This document shows, piece by piece, positions 5,760 to 12,573 of a stretch of 17,299 nucleotides of DNA. The translations under genes were made by a program, and so were the position numbers. The DNA is taken from contig JBCBEX010000087.1 in the NCBI GenBank assembly GCA_038528235.1, forward strand, positions 1-17,299, in the 5' to 3' direction. This DNA comes from JBCBEX01 sp038528235 (GTDB lineage: Bacteria; Bacteroidota; Rhodothermia; Rhodothermales; Rubricoccaceae). The stretch's first letter is position 1, and every line of letters begins with the position of its first letter. The notes beneath the pieces were generated by a model. It was given only the letters and a program-made list of their open reading frames with translations, ran no database searches and had not been told where the DNA came from.

Positions 5760-6929
5760 ATGAAGATCCACGAGTACCAGGCCAAGGACATCCTCGGTAA
5801 GTACGGTGTCGCCGTGCAGCGCGGTATCGTCGCCGACACGGTCAACGAGGCCGTCGCCGCTGCCAAGACGATGCAGGCCGACGGCGTCGAGCAGTTCGTC
5901 GTCAAGGCGCAGATCCACGCCGGCGGGCGTGGCAAGGGCGGTGGGGTGAAGTTCTGCCCGTCCATCGACGACGTGCAGGGGAAGGCCGAGGCCATCCTGG
6001 GTATGCAACTCGTGACGCCGCAGACGGGCGCCGAGGGGCAACTCGTACGTAAGGTGCTCGTGACTGCCGCCGAAGACATCGCGCATGAGTACTACGTCGG
6101 CGTCACGCTCGACCGCGGCAAGTCGATGAACGTCATCATGGCCTCGTCCGAAGGTGGCGTCGAGATTGAGGAAGTGGCGGCGACCAACCCCGAGAAGATC
6201 GTCAAGGTGTGGGTCGAGCCCGGTATGGGCCTGATGCCGTTCCAGGCCCGCGAGGTTGCGTTCCGGCTCGGCTTCGAGGGGAAGGCGTTCAAGCAGGCGG
6301 TCAAGTTCATCACCGCGCTCTACAAGGCCTATGAGGCCGAGGACGCGAGCATCGCCGAGATCAACCCGCTCATCCTCAACGAGGACGGCGACGTGATCGC
6401 CCTCGACGCGAAAATCAACATCGACGACAACGCGCTTTTCCGCCACAAAGACACCGCCGCGCTGCGAGATGTCCACGAGGAGGACCCGCTCGAAGTCGAA
6501 GCGTCGGAGAACCATCTCAACTACATCAAGCTCGATGGCAACGTCGGCTGCATGGTCAACGGTGCTGGCCTCGCCATGGCAACGATGGACATCATCAAGC
6601 TGGCGGGCGGCGAGCCGGCCAACTTCCTGGACGTGGGCGGTGGCGCGAACGCGCAGACCGTCGAGGCAGGCTTCCGCATCATCCTCAAGGACCCGAACGT
6701 GAAGGCGATCCTCGTCAACATCTTCGGCGGCATCGTCCGCTGCGACCGCGTGGCGAACGGCGTCGTGGAGGCCGCGAAGAACGTGGACATCAACGTGCCG
6801 CTGATCGTGCGTCTCCAGGGCACCAATGCCGAGGAAGGCATGGCGATCCTCAACGAGTCGGGCCTCGAACTCGAATCGGCGATCCGCCTCCAGGAAGCCG
6901 CCGACAAGGTCACGACGGCCCTCGCCTAA
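5760..6929 (+). CDS. sucC: Succinyl-CoA synthetase beta subunit (ADP-forming)
   Basis: A 389-residue protein nearly colinear with E. coli SucC (388). It forms succinate, CoA and ATP from succinyl-CoA, ADP and phosphate in the TCA cycle, as a heteromer with SucD. Visible: the opening MKIHEYQAKDIL, the ATP-grasp segment HAGGRGKGGGVK (53-64), MASSEGGVEIEEVA (127-140), EINPL (200-204), DGNVGCMVNGAG (259-270), NFLDVGGGA and the CoA-ligase segment NIFGGIVRCD (320-329). The start is obvious from homology. sucD is not adjacent: an ABC ATPase follows instead, so the two subunits are encoded apart. Heavy C/G third-position bias suggests high expression. The long open frame antisense to it is a by-product of that bias. 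Confidence 0.98.
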   Translation: MKIHEYQAKDILGKYGVAVQRGIVADTVNEAVAAAKTMQADGVEQFVVKAQIHAGGRGKGGGVKFCPSIDDVQGKAEAILGMQLVTPQTGAEGQLVRKVLVTAAEDIAHEYYVGVTLDRGKSMNVIMASSEGGVEIEEVAATNPEKIVKVWVEPGMGLMPFQAREVAFRLGFEGKAFKQAVKFITALYKAYEAEDASIAEINPLILNEDGDVIALDAKINIDDNALFRHKDTAALRDVHEEDPLEVEASENHLNYIKLDGNVGCMVNGAGLAMATMDIIKLAGGEPANFLDVGGGANAQTVEAGFRIILKDPNVKAILVNIFGGIVRCDRVANGVVEAAKNVDINVPLIVRLQGTNAEEGMAILNESGLELESAIRLQEAADKVTTALA

Positions 6930-6940
6930 GAGGTATAAAC

Positions 6941-7003
6941 GTGTGGACGTGTGATTGTGTGAAGGTGTCTCAGTGACCACCCGCCACGCTCATACGTCCA
7001 CAC
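6941..7003. repeat. Short repeats with 10-bp inverted pair between sucC and the ABC ATPase
   Basis: GTGTGGACGT (6941-6950) and ACGTCCACAC (6994-7003) are exact reverse complements 43 bp apart. Around them are degenerate GTGTGRA-like units on the left (GTGTGGA, CGTGTGA, TTGTGTGA) and CACACC units on the right up to about 7020. The right arm falls inside the predicted N-terminus of the ABC ATPase, where it encodes a Thr/His/Pro-rich stretch. Confidence 0.65.
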
Positions 7004-8019
7004 CGGCACACACCCACACCGGCGAAGCCGCCGGCATCGTCGTGCAGAGCGTCACGAAGCGCTACGGCGATCTCCTGGCGGTGAACAACGTCTCGCTCGA
7101 TGTGCCAGCGGGGTCGCTGGTCGCGCTTCTCGGACCGAGTGGCTGCGGCAAGACGACGCTGCTGCGCCTCGTCGGTGGCTTCGAGACGCCCGACGCTGGA
7201 CAGATCACGGTCGGTGGGCGGGACGTGACGAGGCTGCCGCCTCAGCAGCGCCCCTCGGCGATGGTCTTCCAGAGCTACGCCCTCTTCCCGACAATGACGG
7301 TGGGCGAAAATGTCGAGTATGGCCTGCGCGTCCGCAAGGTGCCTCGATCGGAGCGCCGCCCCCGTGTCGCCGAGGCGCTGGGGCGTGTGGAGCTAGACGG
7401 CTTGGAAGCGAAGCCCGTGACACAGCTTTCGGGCGGGCAGCAACAGCGTGTGGCGCTCGCACGAGCGCTTGCAGTAGCGCCCGCCGTCCTGCTGTTCGAC
7501 GAGCCTCTTTCGAACCTCGACCAAGCGCTCAGAGAGGCCACCCGGCGACAGCTCAAGACGCTCCTGCCAGACCTCGGCACGACGAGCCTCTACGTCACCC
7601 ACGATCAGCAAGAAGCGCTCGCGCTCGCCGACCAAATCGCCGTCATGCAGTCCGGGCGGATCGTGGAGGTCGGCGCCCCGGAGGCTCTGTACCGCAAGCC
7701 GCGCACCGCCTACGTCGCTCGCTTCCTCGGAGGCAGCAACGTTGTCGAGGACCCGCGGCTCGCCGAGCGGTTCGCAGGAGAGGCCGTGCCGCCCGGTTGC
7801 GTACTCGCGGTCCGCCCTGAGCATCTCCGGCTCGTCGATGGCGCCACGCCTCAGGCTGTGCCCGTGCAGGTCCGATCCCGGCAGTTCCTCGGCACCTACA
7901 GCGAGTGGGAGGTCGAGACCGAGGGCTCGATGCTGCGTCTGTGGCTCGATCCGGACGTGACGGTGCCGGAGACGGTCGCCATCGCGGCAGAACGGTGGCG
8001 CTGGGTCGATGAAACCTGA
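6973..8019 (+). CDS. ABC transporter ATP-binding protein, PotA/FbpC-like with C-terminal TOBE-type domain
   Basis: A 348-residue ATPase of the import class that serves polyamine, ferric-iron, sulfate or sugar transporters. Numbering from the GTG at 6973: Walker A GPSGCGKTT at 54-62, Q-loop VFQSYALFP around Gln100, signature LSGGQQQR at 152-159, Walker B LLFDEP at 173-178 followed by LSNLD, and switch His210 in VTHDQQEA. Residues from about 265 (VRPEHLRL, then SRQFLGTYSEWEVE) form the TOBE-like regulatory domain. Start choice is open: TTG 6955, GTG 6973 (chosen; a weak AAGGTG lies 9 bp before it), or GTG 7042, which would begin right at the first beta strand and leave all the repeat DNA non-coding. 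No permease or binding-protein gene is beside it, so the substrate is unknown. Fbp-type ferric importers are the closest guess. Confidence 0.92.
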   Translation: MTTRHAHTSTPAHTHTGEAAGIVVQSVTKRYGDLLAVNNVSLDVPAGSLVALLGPSGCGKTTLLRLVGGFETPDAGQITVGGRDVTRLPPQQRPSAMVFQSYALFPTMTVGENVEYGLRVRKVPRSERRPRVAEALGRVELDGLEAKPVTQLSGGQQQRVALARALAVAPAVLLFDEPLSNLDQALREATRRQLKTLLPDLGTTSLYVTHDQQEALALADQIAVMQSGRIVEVGAPEALYRKPRTAYVARFLGGSNVVEDPRLAERFAGEAVPPGCVLAVRPEHLRLVDGATPQAVPVQVRSRQFLGTYSEWEVETEGSMLRLWLDPDVTVPETVAIAAERWRWVDET

Positions 8020-8111
8020 ACGGTGCCTACGATCGTGTACGTGCCAGAATATCTTGAACATACGCGGAATCACCGCGACGGACGATACCAACCGCCGAAC
8101 GCTCGACAACC

Positions 8112-8519
8112 ATGTCTGGAACGCTAACGACCATTGAGATTCGTGAAGGGCTTGATGGAATCACGCCCGCCCGCGTCGCCACACTCTACCGCCGCGCTCC
8201 GCTTCTACGGCCCGTTGGCTCTGCAGAGCAGCTTCGGCGCATGTTCGACGCTTCGTCCCTCGTGCTTTCGGCGTGGATGGGAGAGCGTCTAGTCGGCCTC
8301 GCGCGGGTGATGACGGACGGCGTCCAGTTTACCTTCCTGTGTGACCTAGCCGTCGAGCCCGATGTGCAAGGTGAGGGTCTTGGGCGGCAGCTCATCGAGG
8401 GCGTGATGGAACGGTGCCGAGGTACCGAACTCATCCTGCGCGACTCGGACATTTCAGCGGGCTTCTACCAGCGGCTCGGCTTTGTCAAGGTCACCAACGC
8501 TTGGATGCGGCGAGCCTAA
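8112..8519 (+). CDS. GNAT-family N-acetyltransferase
   Basis: A 135-residue single-domain protein. The acetyl-CoA pyrophosphate-binding motif A is clear: DLAVEPDVQGEGLGRQLIE, with the Q-G-E-G-L-G signature at 86-91. The C-terminal AGFYQRLGF (116-124) is the usual motif-B end of GNAT enzymes. The N-terminal segment, TLYRRAPLLRP then a helix and LVGLARVMTDG (60-70), fits the YhbS/PA-type small acetyltransferases. The acceptor is unknown. It lies 92 bp after the ABC ATPase and 70 bp before the doxX-like gene, all on the same strand, so a loose operon is possible. No Shine-Dalgarno sequence precedes the ATG. Confidence 0.9.
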   Translation: MSGTLTTIEIREGLDGITPARVATLYRRAPLLRPVGSAEQLRRMFDASSLVLSAWMGERLVGLARVMTDGVQFTFLCDLAVEPDVQGEGLGRQLIEGVMERCRGTELILRDSDISAGFYQRLGFVKVTNAWMRRA

Positions 8520-8589
8520 GTTGGCTGGTCGGAGCACGTGCACGAGCAGGGCGTAGGGGATTGCATCCCCGCACATCCACCACGCCGCC

Positions 8590-9030
8590 ATGCACGTCCG
8601 TACACTTCTTTTCGCTTCTGATCGGTCACTCACAACGGGCCTTGGCCTCCTCGTCTTGCGGCTCTTCGCGGGACTGGCGATGGCGTTCGCGCATGGCCTC
8701 GGCAAGGTCCCTCCACCGGAAGGATTCGTTCAGACGACGGCAGAGCTCGGATTCCCCGTGCCCGTGCTCTTCGCTTGGATGGCCGGGCTCAGTGAACTGG
8801 TCGGTGGCATCCTGCTCACGCTTGGCTTGCTCACGCGCCCGGCATCGTTCTTCTTGGCGGTCACGATGGCCGTCGCCGCATTCGGAGCGCACGGTGGGGA
8901 CCCGTTCAGCGGCCAGGAGAAAGCCTTGCTTTTCGGGGCCGTCTACCTGTGCACTCTGATCACAGGAAGTGGCCGATTCGGCATCGACTACTACCTGGCG
9001 CCGCGCCGACGTACGCTGTCATTCTCCTGA
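8590..9030 (+). CDS. DoxX-family integral membrane protein
   Basis: 146 residues with four predicted membrane helices (about 17-37, 58-80, 84-102, 111-127). DoxX-family features are visible: LVLRLFAGLAMAFAHGLGK in helix 1, the FAWMAGLSELVGGILLTLGLLTRPAS segment across helices 2-3, and a last helix ending in GRFGIDYYL. DoxX proteins are small membrane proteins linked to thiosulfate:quinone oxidoreductase in archaea and to redox or envelope stress elsewhere; here the function is unknown. The gene converges, 16 bp apart, on the secreted thioredoxin-fold protein. Confidence 0.88.
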   Translation: MHVRTLLFASDRSLTTGLGLLVLRLFAGLAMAFAHGLGKVPPPEGFVQTTAELGFPVPVLFAWMAGLSELVGGILLTLGLLTRPASFFLAVTMAVAAFGAHGGDPFSGQEKALLFGAVYLCTLITGSGRFGIDYYLAPRRRTLSFS

Positions 9031-9046
9031 GCAAAGCGAGGGGTAC

Positions 9047-9724
9047 TCAGTAGCTCCAGTCGACGGTGACGAGTTTGAGCGCGCCATCGATCTGCGCCAT
9101 GTCGAGTTCGCCGTAGTTGTAGGCGACAGCCAACTCGCCATTGTCGTGGAAGACCCACGTCGAGGGGATCCACGTGACGGGAAGCCCGAGGAAGGTGCGG
9201 CGGCGTTGGCTCTTGTCGCTGCTCGGCCCGAAGTCAGTCTGCGTGAGCACGGTGACTGACTCAGGGATGGCGTATTGGTCGAGGGTTTCTTGACCCGTCT
9301 CGCCATCGCTCCAGATGGTCACGAACGTGAACGTGACGTTCGGGTGGCGCTCGATGACCTCATACCAGCCCGCCCGCAGTTCGGCGAGTGAGTTGCCGCA
9401 CCATGGTGCCCAAAAGTGCACCACGTGGACGCCGTCCTCCAAGATCTGCGCCCGAACCTGCTCCTCGGCCGCCGTTGGCGGTGTCACGTCGCCCACCATC
9501 CCAGTACGTTCGTCGATACAAGCGCCGTCTTCGCTGTCGGATACGACGCCCGTGAACGGCGTGAGCGTGGAGCCATCGTCCGCACAGCCGATTTCGTCGC
9601 TGGTGGACGTTGAACTGGCGGGCGACGCAACCTCTGTGTTAGCGGTATCGCCGTCAGGCGTTGTCTGAGCCAACGCAGTGGGAACGGCGAGCAGGAGCAG
9701 CAGGGGGAGCAAGCGGGTCAGCAT
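9047..9724 (-). CDS. Secreted thioredoxin-fold (TlpA-like) protein with CGNS active site
   Basis: 225 residues from the ATG at 9724, chosen because it starts a clean signal peptide (MLTRLL, a Leu-rich core, cleavage after ALA near residue 19); an upstream ATG at 9778 would bury it. A low-complexity Ser/Thr linker follows, then the thioredoxin fold from about residue 85. The active-site segment is FWAPWCGNSLAEL with Cys109-Gly-Asn-Ser112, so the usual second cysteine is Ser. A cis-Pro region is seen at WIPSTWVFHDNGELA. Two further cysteines (about 47 and 69) in the N-terminal part could pair with each other or with Cys109. It is likely periplasmic. A single active-site Cys is more compatible with isomerase, mixed-disulfide or holdase roles than with plain dithiol reduction. 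Confidence 0.88.
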   Translation of the reverse strand: MLTRLLPLLLLLAVPTALAQTTPDGDTANTEVASPASSTSTSDEIGCADDGSTLTPFTGVVSDSEDGACIDERTGMVGDVTPPTAAEEQVRAQILEDGVHVVHFWAPWCGNSLAELRAGWYEVIERHPNVTFTFVTIWSDGETGQETLDQYAIPESVTVLTQTDFGPSSDKSQRRRTFLGLPVTWIPSTWVFHDNGELAVAYNYGELDMAQIDGALKLVTVDWSY

Positions 9725-9951
9725 CGGTGCGAAAGCTGGAGGGAACAGGCTGGCGTGACTGCCGACAACGGTAGCCAAGGGCCCACGTTCCAGACTCGCG
9801 ACTGATCAGCACGCGGACGTGTCGGAGCGCCCAGCCGGGTGTGCGGATCCGCGCAGTCGGTGGCGATAGAGCGGTCGAATGAAGGGAAAAGAGGCCCTGG
9901 CACTGCTTTTTCGTGGGTGGTAGTCCACGTCTCTTCCAGCCTCTCGTTGCC
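9725..9951. promoter_or_regulatory. Divergent spacer between the thioredoxin-like gene and the permease cluster
   Basis: This 227-bp non-coding stretch must hold promoters for the minus-strand thioredoxin-like gene and the plus-strand permease genes. I see two perfect short palindromes, CTGATCAG (9802-9809) and GCGGATCCGC (9843-9852), either of which could be an operator, but no convincing -35/-10 pair. An alternative GTG start for the permease at 9913 falls inside it. Confidence 0.35.
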
Positions 9952-12486
9952 GTGTTCCGTACCTACTTTCGCACTACCGTCCGCACATTTCGTCGCCAGC
10001 CTGGCTATGCGGCGCTCAACGTGGCAGGCCTCGCGCTCGGCCTCGCCGCGTGCTTGCTCATCGGAGCCTATGTGGTCGACGAACTGAGCTACGACCGCTT
10101 CCACGCCGACGCCGACCGCATCGTTCGGGTCGTGATTGACGAGGGGGGCGAGCCGGATGGGACCTTCACGGGCCCGCAGTTTGCGCTCACGCTGCCGGAC
10201 GCGTTCCCGGAGATCGAGCAGACGGCCCGGGTGCTCCGAACCCGGGCGCTCGTCGCCTACACCGACCGAGAACTGGGCATCAACCAGCGCTACAACGAAG
10301 ACCACGTGCTCTACGTCGACTCGTCGTTCTTCGACGTGTTCGACTTCGAGTTTGTCTCGGGCGATGCGGGTGCGTTTGCTGGCCGGGATGCGATCCTACT
10401 TAACGAGTCCGCCGTCCCGCGCTATTTCGACGATGCCGACCCGGTCGGGAAAACGATGACGCTCAGCAATGTCGCCGAGCGCTCCTACACGGTCGCGGGC
10501 GTCCTGGCAGACCCGCCCTCGACCTCGCACCTCGATTTCGACGTTGTCATCCCCTACGGTGCCTATTACGCCGAGCACGGCATCCCCTACGAGGTCTACT
10601 CGTTCTTCTGGCCGACGGGCTTGACGTACCTCCGCCTGGCGCCGGGGTCCGACATCGCCGCCATGGAGGCCCGCATGGAAGCCTACGAAGAGGAACTGCG
10701 CGAGGAGCAGTATGCCACCCAATTCGACGTGCGGTTGGAGCGGCTCAGCGACATCCGTCTGGTGGGCGGCTATGACGCGCCCGGTACCTTACCCCAAGTG
10801 CGCGCCTTCGGGGCCATCGCGGTCTTCATCCTGCTGCTCGCCTGCATCAACTTCATGAACCTAGCGACGGCGCGGGGCGCACAGCGGGCCAAAGAGGTGG
10901 GCGTCCGCAAGTCGATCGGCGCGCGGCGCGGCCAGGTGGCCGGGCAATTTCTCGGCGAGGCGCTCCTGATGAGCGGGCTCGCGCTCGTGCTAGCCATCGG
11001 GCTCGCGCAGGCAGCGCTGCCGTGGTTCAACGGAGTCGCGGCCAAAGAGCTCACGCTCGGGTATGGGACGCTGGGCTTTTGGGCGGCACTGGTGGGGATC
11101 GTCGCCCTGACGGGCCTTCTGGCAGGCAGCTATCCCGCGCTGGTGTTGAGTCGGTTCCAGCCCGCCGCGGTGCTGAAAGGGACGGTAAGCAGTGGTCAGG
11201 CGGGCGCGCGCCTCAGGCAAGGCCTTGTCGTGTTTCAGTTCACCGTCTCAGTCGCGCTCCTGATCGCCACAGCCGTCGCGTGGCAGCAGCTCACCTTCAT
11301 GCGGGAGGCCAACCTGGGCTTCGACGATGAGCAGGTGGTGATGCTCCAAGGGACAGGCCTGGAAGGAAGCTGGGGAGAGGACGGCACGCCCTCACGCTAC
11401 CCCATCCTGAAAGACCGCTTGGAGATGCTGCCGATGGTCCAGGCCGTGGCCGAGACGGGCACCGTCCCCGGCGTGAGCGACGGCGGCTCCTACACCACCG
11501 AGGTGCGTGGGACTCCCATCGGTCGCGACGGCACGCCTGTCGATTTCGTGGACGAGGACTACTTCGATTTGCTGGGCATCGAGTCGATTGCAGGGCGCAC
11601 CTTTGGCGAGGCCTACGCCGCCGATGTGGGTGGCATGGAGACCGTCACCTACGACGACAACGACTTCGTGACGGTGCGCCACGTGGACCGTGGCTTTGTC
11701 GTCAACGAGTCATTCGCGCGTGAGTTGATCGGCGCTCCGGCGGCGGGTGAGCAGCTGTCCGAGGACCAGCTTGAGGAGGCCCTCGGGATCCCGCTACGGT
11801 TCTACATCACCGAAAACGACATCGTGTACAACGACTACCGGGGCACGGTCGTCGGTGTGGTGCCCGATGTGCACGGGGCAAGCCTACGCCGAGCGATCCG
11901 ACCGCGTGCGTATCAGCTCGACCGGACGCCGAACGATACCTACTTCCTCCTCAGTCGTGTCCTCGTGAAATTGCAGCCCGGGCCCGCCGACGTGGCTCTC
12001 GCAGCGATCGAAGACGTCTGGAAGACCGTCGCGCCAGAGCGTCCGTTTGCTCCCGAATTCCTTGACGAGCGCGTGGAAGCCCTCTACCGCAGCGAGGCGC
12101 GGATGAGTGAGGTCATCGGCGTATTCGCGCTGCTGGCGGTGGCGGTGGCTTGTTTAGGGCTATTCGGGCTGGCGAGCTACACGGCCGAGCGGCGCCGCAA
12201 AGAGATCGGCGTGCGCAAGGTGCTCGGCGCGTCTGTGCCAGGCCTCGTTGTGCTCCTCGCCAAAGACTTCCTGCTGCTCGTAGCGCTTGCGTCCGTCCTC
12301 GCCGCGCCGCTCGCGTGGTGGGCGATGCGCGGGTGGCTCGCCGATTTCGCCTACCGCATCGACCTAGGACCTGGACTGTTCCTTGCCGCGATCAGCCTCG
12401 CCCTCGTGGTGGCGCTCGTAACGGTGGCTGGCCAGTCCCTCCGCGCCGCTCGCCTGGACCCCATCAAGAGCCTTCGGCACGAATGA
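9952..12486 (+). CDS. MacB/FtsX-type ABC transporter permease 1 (double-FtsX, Bacteroidota type)
   Basis: 844 residues from a GTG start chosen by alignment with its two paralogues (MFRTYF here, MLKNYF and MFKNYL there); a GTG at 9913 would add 13 residues. Architecture is an internal duplication of MacB. It has TM1 (about 20-42), a periplasmic domain (43-280), TM2-4 with FtsX domain 1 (about 285-410, containing INFMNLATAR and GVRKSIGARR), TM5 (about 424-446), a second periplasmic domain (447-710), and TM6-8 with FtsX domain 2 (717-844, GVRKVLGAS). Such proteins work with a separate LolD/MacB-like ATPase in efflux of peptides or lipids, or in mechanotransmission to the periplasm. None is encoded in this window. 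Confidence 0.93.
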   Translation: MFRTYFRTTVRTFRRQPGYAALNVAGLALGLAACLLIGAYVVDELSYDRFHADADRIVRVVIDEGGEPDGTFTGPQFALTLPDAFPEIEQTARVLRTRALVAYTDRELGINQRYNEDHVLYVDSSFFDVFDFEFVSGDAGAFAGRDAILLNESAVPRYFDDADPVGKTMTLSNVAERSYTVAGVLADPPSTSHLDFDVVIPYGAYYAEHGIPYEVYSFFWPTGLTYLRLAPGSDIAAMEARMEAYEEELREEQYATQFDVRLERLSDIRLVGGYDAPGTLPQVRAFGAIAVFILLLACINFMNLATARGAQRAKEVGVRKSIGARRGQVAGQFLGEALLMSGLALVLAIGLAQAALPWFNGVAAKELTLGYGTLGFWAALVGIVALTGLLAGSYPALVLSRFQPAAVLKGTVSSGQAGARLRQGLVVFQFTVSVALLIATAVAWQQLTFMREANLGFDDEQVVMLQGTGLEGSWGEDGTPSRYPILKDRLEMLPMVQAVAETGTVPGVSDGGSYTTEVRGTPIGRDGTPVDFVDEDYFDLLGIESIAGRTFGEAYAADVGGMETVTYDDNDFVTVRHVDRGFVVNESFARELIGAPAAGEQLSEDQLEEALGIPLRFYITENDIVYNDYRGTVVGVVPDVHGASLRRAIRPRAYQLDRTPNDTYFLLSRVLVKLQPGPADVALAAIEDVWKTVAPERPFAPEFLDERVEALYRSEARMSEVIGVFALLAVAVACLGLFGLASYTAERRRKEIGVRKVLGASVPGLVVLLAKDFLLLVALASVLAAPLAWWAMRGWLADFAYRIDLGPGLFLAAISLALVVALVTVAGQSLRAARLDPIKSLRHE

Positions 12487-12567
12487 TCCGCTGCGCGGCG
12501 TCGCAGGTCGCCGATCCCAAGCCAAAGGTCTTGGGGTGCCGACCTGGGACCTGCGACCCTAGACCTG
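12487..12567. repeat. Hairpin-forming intergenic repeat between permeases 1 and 2
   Basis: GTCGCAGGTC (12500-12509) pairs with GACCTGCGAC (12548-12557), and inside it CCCAAG (12516-12521) pairs with CTTGGG (12530-12535), giving a nested stem-loop. A further partial unit (AGACCTGCAACC) follows, close to the next ATG. The first 33 bp after the stop codon match 14971-15003 at 27 positions. No T-run follows, so it is not an ordinary terminator. Confidence 0.8.
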
Positions 12568-12573
12568 CAACCT

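Noticed and set aside
5742..6980. 412-residue open frame antisense to sucC
   Set aside because: It is fully opposite a certain sucC gene with strong third-position bias; its Asp/Val/Arg-rich product has no domain look.
8063..8077. CGCGG-AATCA-CCGCG hairpin before the GNAT gene
   Set aside because: A 5-bp stem is expected by chance in GC-rich DNA; no T-run or promoter context.
8556..8570. GGGGAT-TGC-ATCCCC hairpin before the doxX-like gene
   Set aside because: Only 6 bp with a 3-base loop and no T-run; too weak to call a terminator or riboswitch.
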